Below, piece after piece: positions 1 through 9,883 of a stretch of 64,000 nucleotides of DNA. Made by a program: the position numbers and the translations under genes. The first letter of the stretch is position 1; every line of letters begins with the position of its first letter. The notes under the pieces are model-generated. The model ran no database searches. It saw only the letters and a program-made list of their open reading frames with translations, and was not told the origin of the DNA. The stretch comes from Pyrus communis (lineage: Eukaryota > Streptophyta > Magnoliopsida > Rosales > Rosaceae), in assembly GCF_963583255.1 (NCBI RefSeq), contig NC_084819.1, positions 20,484,460 to 20,548,459 on the forward strand, read 5' to 3'.

Positions 1-748
1 GGAGAAAGTTTTCCTTTGACAATTTTTCTTGGTTTTCCCACCAGAAATCCATGATGCTTGTTTCAGACGTTGCACTATAAACGCATGGATTATTTAATTA
101 TAATTACTGTTCAGAATTATTTTTTACGGTTGCCAATTTGGAAGAGCTAGGGTTTCTGTCTGTGTCAAAGTTTCAATCTTCAACCCTGATTATTCCAAGT
201 ACCGACCCAGATTCTCTATGTTTTCTGCCTAAACTTTTCATTGCTTTTGGAAACTAATTGATTAATTAAGCTTTGATACGGTGTTAATAAATAGCTGGCC
301 AACATATTACATAATCCTTTCAATTAGAGGTGTTAAATTAATCTATTTAGTTGTTAATAAGTATCTGTTAAGACCCGTTTAATTGACATCAGTATCATAT
401 ACAAGTGAGATTGGTAGTGTTAGTAATGTAAGATGAAATCAAACTAAACTTAATGAATATCTATTAATAATTCAATGAGTTGATTTAACACCTCTACTTT
501 CAATTGCTAGTGGTTTAGTGCTGTATTAGTTGTGCTTAAAGTAGGATTTTAATTTCAAAAACCGAAGACAATTGGAGCTGAAATACCGTAGGAATCTTTT
601 TAAAACATCACTATACCCTTTTTGGAAAAATATTGAGAAAGTTCTTCCTTCATTAGGAATCTAAAAGCAAGCTTTTTTCTTCATATCTGCAGGAATCTAA
701 AAGCAAACTTCTCCCTTCATTTCTCTTTAAATTTTCGTGCATGCAGAC
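1..748. other. Upstream region of first array gene; left end of a segmental duplication
   Basis: No gene seen. Long stretches match 3235-3815 in the same order (for example the segments around 60, 150-290 and 540-720 against 3310, 3400-3560 and 3610-3800), so this is the promoter side of a duplicated block. The copy here carries an extra AT-rich insert near 325-500 that the second block lacks. Confidence 0.7.
586..611 (+). promoter_or_regulatory. Conserved upstream element, degenerate copy (gene A1)
   Basis: Reads as a weakened form of the 'TGGGAATAT..CCCAAACATCA' element found before the other array genes; here the core is 'taggaatctttttaaaacat'. It lies about 309 bp before the A1 start codon. 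Function is unknown; conservation across paralogues is what is seen. Confidence 0.45.
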
Positions 749-756
749 TATAAATA
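749..756 (+). promoter_or_regulatory. TATA box of gene A1
   Basis: TATAAATA inside the longer conserved string GCAGACTATAAAT, which is also present before A2 (3815) and A4 (8165). It sits about 140 bp before the ATG, leaving room for a short 5' leader. Confidence 0.7.
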
Positions 757-894
757 TCGCTCTCTCCATCTTGCAATTACAACATAATTTTAGAAATTGT
801 CTTCAGTCACCACATCTTTTCCGTCACTAATCCGCTGTGTTTCCGTCACTCATATTTCCAAAACTTGCTCCGTTTTCGAATTTCACATATATCA

Positions 895-1314
895 ATGGGA
901 AATAGACAAGCAAAACAGCAAGCATACGAATTTCCGGCCTCTACTGCTCCAAAAGTTTCACTTCCGAGTCATAATCATACTCGCAATTCGAAAAGTAACC
1001 AGGTCAAACTACCCAATGTGTCTGGAGCTGAAGCTGCACAGACTGGAATGGCACGAGTGCACAAGGTAGAGATGAGAATGGAAGACAATGATGGTGCATT
1101 TTCTGACTACATTAACCGCACGAAATTCAAGATCAGTGCTACGACCTCCAATGCTGGTATCGAGAAGGCTGCATCCGCAGCAGATGGTGTTTATGAAACA
1201 AAGCAAGAAGATGATGAATATCATATGTTTACGGATTTTGTTAATCGCTCTAAGTCTAAGATTAAAAAGACCTTCAGCATCGGAAGCAGAAACAACATCT
1301 CCTTTAAGAAGTAG
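895..1314 (+). CDS. Uncharacterised small protein, array type A (copy A1)
   Basis: Intact single-exon gene for a 139-aa hydrophilic, basic protein of no function known to me. The start is the ATG giving MGNRQ, the one shared with A2 and A4; the frame is open a few codons upstream but without a conserved ATG. Two related motifs are visible: FSDYINRTKFKI at residues 69-80 and FTDFVNRSKSKI at 112-123, each followed by a Ser/Thr-rich basic stretch, so the protein looks built from an internal duplication. The C-terminus is SFKK. There is no signal peptide or membrane segment. It is about 81% identical to A2 by eye. Compared with A4 it lacks about 26 residues after MGNRQ, including a Cys-containing FSS segment. 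It could be a stress- or defence-related rapidly evolving family, but that is a guess. Confidence 0.8.
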   Translation: MGNRQAKQQAYEFPASTAPKVSLPSHNHTRNSKSNQVKLPNVSGAEAAQTGMARVHKVEMRMEDNDGAFSDYINRTKFKISATTSNAGIEKAASAADGVYETKQEDDEYHMFTDFVNRSKSKIKKTFSIGSRNNISFKK

Positions 1315-1977
1315 GAGACTCAAAGTCTACAGCCATATGCGCGGCGTGGTGATTGCCGGCATGTTCACGGATTGTGTTCTTTCTCTCTATCTCCCTTTTT
1401 AATTATTTCTCATATTTTACATGTTACGTGATGTTGTCCCATTGTCCTGTATGTTTTATGAGTCAATAATGTTAAATTATTCATGTGTTTCTAAAGCCAA
1501 TGTGCTATTATAAATCTGCTCTTTTCGAGCAATCTTAGAGAATGTATGTAACGATGATGTTTGAATGAAGAAATATCTTATCGATTTACGCACATAATTA
1601 GGGATCTTTAATTATGCATACAAATCATGTGATTCAGGAAAATGTGACTTCCTAAAAAGTGTAGCTTCTATGCATTGCAGCAAGCTTCAGAGTTTTTCTC
1701 TAAATTCTGGACAATTGGCATATGATCTTCACCTCTTTGAGGAGAAATTTTTCATTGTGACCTGAACAACCTCTCTCTCGAAAGGCTACAATTTAAAAGG
1801 CGAGACTCCTCTGCATCTCTATTTTTGTACGCGCAAATTGGACCGAGATGATAGACACTAAATCTAACCTAAACTACATATATAGGGTTGATTCCATCAA
1901 GGCAATAAAACATCTAAATAGTATTTTACCTTATACGCAGTTGCTGGATGTCCCACTTTTATGAAGAATTTATGGGC
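1315..1977. other. 3' flank of A1, duplicated at 4391-4970
   Basis: No gene. The 3' flank and what follows (the segment near 1500-1560, the one near 1660-1700, and 1780-1870) match the 3' flank of A2 at the same spacing. This supports duplication of the whole gene with its downstream DNA. Confidence 0.7.
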
Positions 1978-2150
1978 TGGGAATATGATTCCCATACATT
2001 AGTTAATTTCTTCATGTATTTTTCAGTTTTCGAGCAAGGATCGCAAGGACATGCTCTCGAGATTTCTCATTAGTTCATTTCCCAACCTTATTAGTAGCTT
2101 GGCACATTGTTTTCCTGCTGATGCATTCGGGAGAAGCCGTTAGACTTTTA
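1978..2150 (+). pseudogene. 5' relic of a type B array gene
   Basis: Carries the type B upstream element (ctgggaatatgattccca at 1978) and then, at about 2020-2110, the leader ending in 'acatgctctcgagatttct'. The same leader is found before B5 (9725), B6 (10885) and pseudogene B3 (5080 and 5620). Homology stops near 2110-2150 and no MGKSQ coding part follows, so only the 5' end of a former type B gene remains here. It is in the place expected if an A-B pair was duplicated. Confidence 0.65.
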
Positions 2151-3230
2151 GCATGTAGCAACTAGCATGGAAGAAAAAGTTCAAAAATAAAAAAATAAAA
2201 AAAGGAATTTTACTGAAGAATGATGTATAAATAGGTTTTATGATGATTTTGTTAGAGACTTGCAAAACAATTGGAAGTCGTGAGTGTTAGCTTACATTTT
2301 TATAAAATATGATGATTGAGTTTTTGCAAAAATTTAATATTGTGAAAATACTATGGAAATTACAACGGTGTATGCAGAACTTTGCTAAACCAATTAGAAA
2401 AACTCACAGATTTTGGAAAATATAAAACTTATTGAACTTTTGCATGCATGAAAAATGTAACAAACCATGTGATTAATGAAATAACCCAATTTTTTTTTTA
2501 ATTTTTTTTTATCGATTTCAAATTAGAAAAAAGGAAAATCAAATAAAAATAATAGCGGGCCCCTTTACAAACCACAGAGGAATTCCGTCAGCTTTAGTAT
2601 CTAGAATATAACACCGCCCTTTCGCAAAACCAATTAAAAATCTGACTATCTTTTACATATTTTATGAAAAATGTTGCTAAACCCACTCGTCGTTTCCTCA
2701 CCAACTTCATTTTTCACCCACCAAAAAAAGTTGAAAGAACAACACTACTTTCACACCAACCGTCATACCTAAAATACCCTAATGTGATAGCAGCGCTTGA
2801 CACCTCAACTCCGCTGCAGTGCTGCACCGATTCCCAACGCCCAACCCAAGTCCATAACAATCATAGCACCACCATGGCAACAAAATTCCTCACCTCCACC
2901 CATTTTCATGTTCCCTGCATAGTCTGGGTGTTTGAATTTTCTATGGATTTGAAGGATTGCAATGGAATTCAATGAGTGGATTATGTATTTTAAAAATTTA
3001 GAAGGAGGGGAAATGAGAGAGAAGGGAGGTGAAGCTAAAGATGAGGTTGGGGTTGGGATCAGAGGCAAATAAGGGCATAACTTGGTACATAAAAATATTA
3101 TTTAATAATCAGTGGAGAGATAAGATAGAGAGGTGAGAATAATAGTACTGTGTGCGAAGGGTAGTAATAACATTATAAAATTTTGAAATCTTTTCAAATA
3201 AATGTTTTTAGTAAATCAAGTTGGAGAATG
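2151..3230. other. AT-rich spacer between duplicated blocks
   Basis: No gene or recognisable element. Open frames at 2664-2975 (+) and 2805-3068 (-) overlap in antisense and show no motif. This segment has no counterpart after the second block, so it is either the breakpoint or inserted DNA. Confidence 0.4.
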
Positions 3231-3660
3231 CCTATTTTCCTTTGACAATTTTTCTTGTGTTATTTAGCAGATGAATACATTGAATAGGTTGGTTGTTTCC
3301 CACAGAAATCCATGATGCTTGCTTTAGATTTTGAACTATAAAAACAATGGATTATTATTAATAGTGTTAAGAATTATTTTTAAGGTGTCACCAATTTAAA
3401 AGAGCTAGGGTTTCTGTCCGTGCCAAAATTTCATTCTTCAACCTGATTACAACAAGTACCATCCTAGATTCTCTATGTTTTCTGCCTAAACTTTTCATTG
3501 CCTTTGGAAACTAATTAATTAATTAAGCTTTGATATGATGTTAATAAATAGCTGGCCAACAGATTACATTATCCTTTCAATTTCTAGTGGCTTAGTGCTG
3601 TATTAGTTGCGTTTAAAGCACGGTTTTAATTTCAAAACCGTTGAAATTGGAGCTGAAATA

Positions 3661-3688
3661 ACGTGGGAATATTTTCCCAACATCACAC
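3661..3688 (+). promoter_or_regulatory. Conserved upstream element (gene A2)
   Basis: The core TGGGAATATTTTCCCA is almost a perfect palindrome and is followed by ACATCAC. It lies about 308 bp before the A2 ATG, the same distance as in A1. The same core occurs before A4, B5, B6, A7 and the two broken type B copies. Confidence 0.6.
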
Positions 3689-3814
3689 CCTTTACAAAAA
3701 ATTTGAGAAAGTTCCTTCATTAGGAATCCAGACCAAACTGGCCTCTCCCTTCATTCCTGCAGAAAAAACAATTACCGTCCGGAACTTTGTCCTTAAATTT
3801 TCGTTCAAGCAGAC

Positions 3815-3822
3815 TATAAATA
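3815..3822 (+). promoter_or_regulatory. TATA box of gene A2
   Basis: TATAAATA in the same context (AGCAGACTATAAATATCG) as at 749 for A1. Confidence 0.7.
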
Positions 3823-3970
3823 TCGACCTCTCTATCTTTCAGTTACAACGCAACCTTAGATATTGTCCTTGGTCACCACATCTTTTCCTTCACTAATCTG
3901 TTGTTTTTCTGTAGTTCAGTCACTCATATTTCCAAAATTTGCTCCCTTTTCGAATTTCTAACATATATCA

Positions 3971-4390
3971 ATGGGAAATCGTCAAGAAAAACCGCAAGCG
4001 TACGAATTTCCGGCCTCTACTGCTCCAAACGCTTCACTTCCGAGTCATGATAATACTCGCAATTCGAATAGTAACCAGGTCAAACTACCCAATGTGTCTG
4101 GAGCTGAAGCTGCACAGACTGGAATGGCACGAGTGCACAAGGTACAGATGAGAATGGAAGACAATGATGATACATTTTCTGACTTCATTAACCGCACAAA
4201 ATTTAAGAACAGAGCTACAACCTCGAATGCTGGTATCAAGAAGGCTGCATCCGCAGCAGAAGGTGTTTATGAAACAAGGCAAGAAGATAATGCATATGAT
4301 ATGTTTACGGATTTTGTTAACCGCTCTAAGTCTAAGATTAGAAAGACGTTCAGCGTCAGAAGCAGAAGCAACACCTCCTTAAAGAAGTAG
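3971..4390 (+). CDS. Uncharacterised small protein, array type A (copy A2)
   Basis: Intact single-exon gene, 139 aa, a recent duplicate of A1 (roughly 26 amino-acid differences by eye, same length, no gaps). It starts MGNRQ and carries FSDFINRTKFKN at about 69-80 and FTDFVNRSKSKI at 112-123. The first motif has lost its terminal Ile and Tyr, whereas the second is unchanged; many differences from A1 lie in the N-terminal third and in the acidic linker near 100-110. The promoter (TATA box and upstream element) is kept, so it is probably expressed. Function unknown. Confidence 0.8.
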   Translation: MGNRQEKPQAYEFPASTAPNASLPSHDNTRNSNSNQVKLPNVSGAEAAQTGMARVHKVQMRMEDNDDTFSDFINRTKFKNRATTSNAGIKKAASAAEGVYETRQEDNAYDMFTDFVNRSKSKIRKTFSVRSRSNTSLKK

Positions 4391-5111
4391 GAGACTCAAA
4401 GTCTACAACCATATGCATGGTGGTGATTGCCGGCATGTTCACGCGGGGATTGTGTGCTTTCTCTCTATCTCCCTTTTTAAACTTTTGTCATATTTACGTC
4501 CTGGATACACAGGTTATGTGACGTTGTCGAATTGTCCTGTATGCATTTCTGAGTCAATAATAAATTATATCATTTTTCTTTCATGTGTTTCTAAAGCCCA
4601 TGTACTATTATAAATATGCTCTTTTCGAGCAATTTTAGCTAATGTATGAAACGATGATGTTAAAATGAAGAAAGATCCCATCCCACAGGGATCTTTATTG
4701 TGCATATAAATCATGTGATCCAGGAAAGTGTGAATTCCTAAAGGTGTGACTTCTATATGCATTGCAGCAAGCTTCAGACAGTTTTTGTCCCAAACCCTTG
4801 ACATTTGGCATATATTTCTTCACCTCTTCGAGAGGCTACAATTTAAAAGGCCAGACTCCTCTGCATCTATATTTTTGTATGCGCAAATTGGACCGAGAAA
4901 ATAGAAACTAAATCTAACCTAAGCAACGCAGTTGCTGGATCCCATTTTTGTGAAGAAATTATGCGCTAAGAAGCTGGGCATATGATTCCCATCCATCACT
5001 TCAATTGTAGAATATTTCTCCTTTATGAACAGTTTTTTACCATTCAGCCAACGTGGTTTTGCCTTCGTTTCTGTTTCTATTTTTCAGTTTTCGGGCAAAG
5101 ACTGCAAGGAC
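4391..5111. other. 3' flank of A2 and leader of pseudogene B3
   Basis: No intact gene. It matches 1315-2050 and ends in the type B leader (upstream element at 4973-5001; 'tttttcagttttcgggcaaa' near 5080) that is interrupted by the solo LTR at 5112. Confidence 0.6.
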
Positions 5112-5619
5112 TGTTGGGCTTAAAAAGAATTCACTACTTTGGAGATGTTTATCTCACAAAGAAGAATGTAATGCAGGGGAATTGATAGACAAGAGAAACA
5201 AAGAACACTCAAAGTATTACACAAAATTTTTATTCACTCACAAACTAATACAAGGGGAAACACTCAAACACTCTTAGAAGTTTTGTTGCTTCTTCTTTCT
5301 TCTTACTTGACACTCTCACTTTTTACTACTTGCTCTCTTGGTTGTTACAAATGGTGTGGATGCCTTCTCCTTTTATAGCCATGGATGGAACCTTGGAGAA
5401 GCATGGAAGCATCATGCTAAAGATATCTAGATAATTCCACTACCTTCCTAAGTTAGAATTATCTACACTAATCTTGTATGTTGGTGGAATCCTCACCATT
5501 CTTCTAGACTCTTCCACCAACTTGAACTTTGCTAGAATTCTCTAGCATGTGCAGGGATCTTTCTTTGCGTATGGGCCAGATCAATTATCTTTGGACCAAG
5601 ACAAGATTACAATTCAACA
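5112..5619. mobile_element. Solo LTR of an LTR retrotransposon
   Basis: A 508-bp segment that starts TGTTGG and ends CAACA, as LTRs do. It is flanked by AGGAC (5107-5111) and AAGAC (5620-5624), a 5-bp target duplication with one mismatch. It splits a leader that is continuous in the paralogues: the sequence before (gcaaggac) and after (aagacatgctttcaagattt) join in the relic at 2020-2110. No internal retrotransposon genes or second LTR are present, so this is what LTR-LTR recombination leaves. Family and strand are not determined. Confidence 0.82.
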
Positions 5620-5624
5620 AAGAC

Positions 5625-6177
5625 ATGCTTTCAAGATTTCTCATTAATTCATGTCTAAAACTTATTACAAGCTTGCTCAATTATCTTCTTACATACCAAT
5701 GGGAAAGGGTTAGCATATAGCTCAAACTCAAAGCATTGTTGTGCAAGAAAATCTTCAGTTCTCCCAACCCAATTTATAGATTGGCAACAGTACCAACTCA
5801 TGTTTCAGTGCTGGAGACAAGCAAGACTGAGGCAAAGATGACTTCACCAACAAGGTTCTCGCTGGGTCGAGTTGAGAAGCTATCAACAGTCCAAACTAGA
5901 GCCACAACTTATAGAACTGTAAGTTTGACATACAACGATGCATTATCTGACGACATTCATCGCGCATAAATTAAGATCCGAGCTATCTGCAATGTCAGCT
6001 TGTAAAAGATTGCCTCCAGACCAAGAGATGATGGATATTGGATATGATAGAAATAAAGAAGACAGTGCCTGAGTGCCAAAGATACATTTTTAAGATTATA
6101 TAAATCGTGCAAAGATGAGGATCAGAAAGACATCAAGTCTTCGAAGCAGAAGGATTATCTTTTTCAAGCGAGAGTAA
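5625..6177 (+). pseudogene. Type B array gene, decayed (copy B3)
   Basis: Nucleotide similarity to B5 (9749-10372) runs through the whole gene, including the Cys-rich part, the two INR motifs and the last codons (aagcgagagtaa). It is not translatable: the fifth codon after the aligned ATG (5699) is TAG where B5 has CAG. Small insertions then shift the frame, a TAA lies inside the first motif (cgcgcataaatt, near 5965), and further stops follow near 6003 and 6070. The solo LTR in its leader may have silenced it first. Most of the length is kept, so loss looks fairly recent. Confidence 0.85.
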
Positions 6178-6634
6178 GAGAGTGAAAATTAACGAGGGAG
6201 CTCTAATGATTGCTGACAGGATCTTCATTTACAATGACAGCATCCGTAATGACTATGGTTCTACTTTAAAGTCTTGATGGATAACTTAGTAGGAATGGGC
6301 TTGGATAAGTCCGATTTCTGGCCTTAATTTTGTGTTTACTACTATTGGAATTATATTTACTTCCTCTACATTTACTAACACATACTGCAGGCAAAAAGCA
6401 TATGGCTATCACACTTCAATTCTTAATTAATCCAGTTCTTGATTATTGAATTAGATTGATTAGGGTTGATGTTATTTCCTCTCTTTATTTTTCTATTCTT
6501 GACTTTTCCGATTCATAACTTTCTCCACTTCAAAACAATATGCCATCAATGAAGCTTGGCCATACTATGGACAAGAAAGAAAAGTTCAATGGAAGGAATG
6601 ACGGGAATATTTTGGTTGCAAAGTTAACTACTTA
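6178..6634. other. Spacer after pseudogene B3
   Basis: No gene seen; AT-rich DNA up to the MITE at 6635. Confidence 0.4.
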
Positions 6635-7255
6635 GAACATTTCCAACCCGTGGGTTAAAACTTAACATTTTTAACCCAGAAAATTTATGTTTTAACTTAG
6701 AAACAATTTTTTTCCTCCGACCATTATGGGTTAAACTTTTAGCCCGAGATTATTAAAGAATGAATTTAGGATAATTTGTTTCTTGTTAAAGTAACATTTA
6801 AAAAACAAATTATGTAGACTATCCTAATTTAATTTTATGAACATTTTAACCTAAAAATATTTAGATTTCGATAAATATTGAAAAATCACTAAATCGGCAC
6901 CATATGAAACTCGTTAAACACTACGAAAAAATATAAAACACATAATGTTTTTTTAATTACTTTAACTGTTGGATTTAAATTTGGACCGTTAGATTTCTTT
7001 ATTTATTTATTTTTATAGTTGGATTTGATCAAATTAGTTCTTAGTCATTGGATTCAATGAATTTATAAATATAAAACTAATAAAAATATACACATATGGT
7101 GGGCTAGCCCCACTAATACAAGGGGGAATCCTGAGCTAAATTTGCCTTTGAAATGAGTTTTAGGTTTTAGCTCATATTTGTCCCAAGGGTAGGAGCAAGT
7201 TGGAATAAGTCTATAACCTAAAATTTGAGTTTTACTTTAAGGGTTGAAGTAGGTC
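6635..7255. mobile_element. Tourist/Harbinger-type MITE, copy 1
   Basis: Bounded by TTA on both sides (6632-6634 and 7256-7258), the target duplication typical of PIF/Harbinger elements. The ends are imperfect inverted repeats: GAACATTTCCAACCC on the left, and a right end whose reverse complement is AGACCTACTTCAACCC. The interior at about 6800-6860 matches, in reverse orientation, 61620-61680 in the second copy at 61134-61850. It has no coding capacity. Confidence 0.75.
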
Positions 7256-7258
7256 TTA

Positions 7259-8008
7259 ATGATGGTAACCTATGAGCATGCACTAGGTTGACAGAGATGA
7301 GTAGAATTCATCCATGCGAGGTGACAATATTGTTGTATGAGATGGTAATTTGTATGTTTCATCTTAGGGCTGCTAAATGCTAATGTGAAATTTCTAAGGA
7401 GTAAGGACATATTGATTTTGGCATTAGGGTAGTTGGGAAACATCTTTCTAGGAAGGAAATCTTTTCTGTAAAATCAAGTTAAAATGTCTTTTCCCTTACA
7501 TAATTTCCCTTGCGTTCTAGATCACAAAATTTACTCATTTAGTGTATATTATTTGTTGAGAACAACAAATTTTAAACTATATACTCTAAACCACGGGTGG
7601 ACACATTAACAGACTGCCATGGCGAATTGGTCTAACTCACAAATGTACCCATTTAGAGTAAATGAATAGGGGTTGGTGGTTTCCCAACCGAAACCCACTA
7701 TGATTCTTTCGGATGGACTTAAACAACAAATTAAAGCTGTGCGCGTTATTCAACATAGAAGAGCTAGGTTTTTCTGGATATATCGAGTTTCGTTATTCAA
7801 CCTGATTCCACATACGTACCCACCTAGATTCTGTATCTGCGCGCCTATATACTTTTCATGCTTTTGGAAACTCATGAAGCTTCATATAATGTAATACAGC
7901 TGGAGAACGTCATAACCCTTTCAGTTGCTAGTGCTGTATTAGGTGTATGTATGTGTTAAAGCAAGACGTTATTTTCCAAACCAAAGAAATTAAATCGGAG
8001 CTGAATAG
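7259..8008. other. Upstream DNA of A4, diverged copy of the A promoter block
   Basis: No gene. From about 7650 it resembles 30-560 and 3290-3640 (for example the segments near 7760 and 7850-7930), so this is a third, older copy of the same upstream block. Confidence 0.55.
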
Positions 8009-8032
8009 CGTGGGAATATTACCAAACATCAC
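8009..8032 (+). promoter_or_regulatory. Conserved upstream element (gene A4)
   Basis: Reads GTGGGAATATTACCAAACAT. It lies about 378 bp before the A4 ATG. Confidence 0.55.
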
Positions 8033-8164
8033 ATCCTTTACAAAGAAAAAAGAAAAGTTTTCCTTCATTATTTGGAATCTAGACCAAACTTCTCCCTTCA
8101 TTTTTTTGCAAAGGAAATTAATTTCCGTGCAAACAATCACTCCTAGCTAATTACACATGCAGAC

Positions 8165-8172
8165 TATAAATG
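8165..8172 (+). promoter_or_regulatory. TATA box of gene A4
   Basis: TATAAATG in the shared string GCAGACTATAAAT. Confidence 0.65.
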
Positions 8173-8387
8173 ATGATTTGTGAGCTATCCATCTCTCACA
8201 ACTTAACCCCTTAAACTGTTAAGAAGTTTTCAGCAACAGTCTAGTCACAACACCTTTTTCTCCACTACCCATTTAGTCAGACAGTTTATCCTTTTCGTCA
8301 CACTTTGATTGTGACTAAAAGGCTTCTAGCGTCTGTACCCTCATATTTTCAGAACTTGCGCCGGTTTCGAGCTTCTTTAGGATAGCA

Positions 8388-8885
8388 ATGGGAAATAGAC
8401 AGAGTCAAGATGGATCCAACTCCAAGAGTGCTTGTGAGAAGATCTTCAGCTCTCTCTGCTCAAATTTTCAGACAAACCAGCACGCACACCACAAACAATA
8501 TTCAGTTCCGGCCTCTTCTGCTCCAAACACTTCACTGCCAACTCATGACCATACTAGCTTTTCGAATAGTATCCAGGTCAAACTGACCAATTCGTCTGGA
8601 GCTGAAGCTGCGTCAACTGGACTGGCACGAATGTCCAAGGCAGATATGAGAATGGAAGACAATGATGCATTTTCTGACTACATTAACCGCACAAAGTTTA
8701 AGATCAAAGCTATGTCCTCCAATGTCAGCATTGAGAGGGTTGCCTCCATAGCAGATGATGCTTATGAAACAAAGCAAGAAGATGATGAAGGAAACATGTT
8801 TATGGATTTTATTAAGCGCACTAAGTTTAAGATTAGAAAGACATCCAGCATTGGAAGCAGAATGAACATCTCCTTTAAAAAGTAG
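8388..8885 (+). CDS. Uncharacterised small protein, array type A, long form (copy A4)
   Basis: Intact single-exon gene, 165 aa. It starts MGNRQS; Gly2 with Ser6 fits the plant N-myristoylation pattern, so membrane attachment is possible (inference). Residues 16-24 read CEKIFSSLC, a Cys pair around a Phe-Ser-Ser core that is shared with type B proteins (CKKVFSSPC) but missing from A1 and A2. The two repeat motifs are FSDYINRTKFKI (95-106) and FMDFIKRTKFKI (138-149), followed by RKTSSIGSR and the end ISFKK. A4 therefore bridges types A and B and is probably nearest to the ancestral form. A TC run of about 20 bp lies just after the gene at 8938-8960. Function unknown. Confidence 0.8.
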   Translation: MGNRQSQDGSNSKSACEKIFSSLCSNFQTNQHAHHKQYSVPASSAPNTSLPTHDHTSFSNSIQVKLTNSSGAEAASTGLARMSKADMRMEDNDAFSDYINRTKFKIKAMSSNVSIERVASIADDAYETKQEDDEGNMFMDFIKRTKFKIRKTSSIGSRMNISFKK

Positions 8886-9602
8886 GAGACTTGCAAGGTC
8901 ATGTTGAATAATGGTGTGGTGATTGCCAGCATGTTTGCTCTCTCTCTCTCTCTCTCTCTCATATTTCTGCCCTGCTTGTGATGTTATGAATTGTCCTGTA
9001 TGTTCTTCCTGAGTTAATAATACAGTTAATACTAAATAATTTTTCTTCATGTGTTTTAAGAAACCTTAGTGAACATACTAAGTAATGACGGTAAAATGAC
9101 AAAGAACTAGTCAGTTTTACTCATTTAGGGATCTTTAATATGCATAGAAATCATGTGATGCAGGAAAATGTAATTAACTGAAGTTAAAGAGTTCCTAAAA
9201 GTCATGACTTTTAACTTCGAAAAGGAAGGAATCAGATAATAAGTTTCGGATAAAAGGAAAGACTTGATTATGATTGAACAAACCAACACAATGTCTTAAA
9301 AGCTACAGCTTGATGTAACATATATACATTTCCTCCAATAAACTAAGATCCATCCTCAGGAAAATGACCGTATCTGAGCTAGTGTTTAAACAAATTTATC
9401 TCTAAAGTGCGTATTCATCTCCATTTTCGTGTGCGCTTATTGAACGAAAGAATATAATCCAAACTCAGCTGCAGACTTTATCTGATTCCATTCAGACAAT
9501 GAAACATATCTATATTCTAGTTTGTCTCTATAATAATGATCGAGAGTTTGGAAACCAGTAGCAATAGGGTGCGCTTTACTAAGAAATTAGGGGCAAAATA
9601 AA
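8886..9602. other. Spacer between A4 and B5
   Basis: No gene. The first 250 bp resemble the 3' flanks of A1 and A2 (for example the stretches near 8990-9050 and 9120-9170), confirming that A4 belongs to the same duplication series. Confidence 0.5.
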
Positions 9603-9628
9603 CTGGGAATATGATCCCATACATCACT
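9603..9628 (+). promoter_or_regulatory. Conserved upstream element (gene B5)
   Basis: Reads CTGGGAATATGATCCCATAC followed by ATCACT. It lies about 281 bp before the MGKSQ start codon and is one of the best preserved copies. Confidence 0.6.
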
Positions 9629-9883
9629 AATTCATTTCCAAAAATCAGAAAGTTCTCCTTTATGAAGAGCTTTTTTTTACTATTTTAGCCAAAGTTTTCC
9701 CTTCATTTCTACATATTTTTTTAGTTTTCGAGCAAGCATTGCAAGAACATGCTCTCAAGATACCTAACTTCTCCACCTACAAATAAGTTTAAGGTCTCTC
9801 TTCTTTCTATTAAAGCCAGCGAAAAACACTTCTCCAGCCATTCTTCATTAAGCTATCAAATTATTTCATCTCCTAAAAACCAA

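Noticed and set aside
797..1069. Open frame overlapping gene A1 in another frame, with similar shadows over A2
   Set aside because: It overlaps the conserved A1 frame and its sequence is not kept as protein in the other copies.
2664..3068. Overlapping open frames on both strands in the spacer
   Set aside because: No motif, no paralogue elsewhere in the array, antisense to each other.
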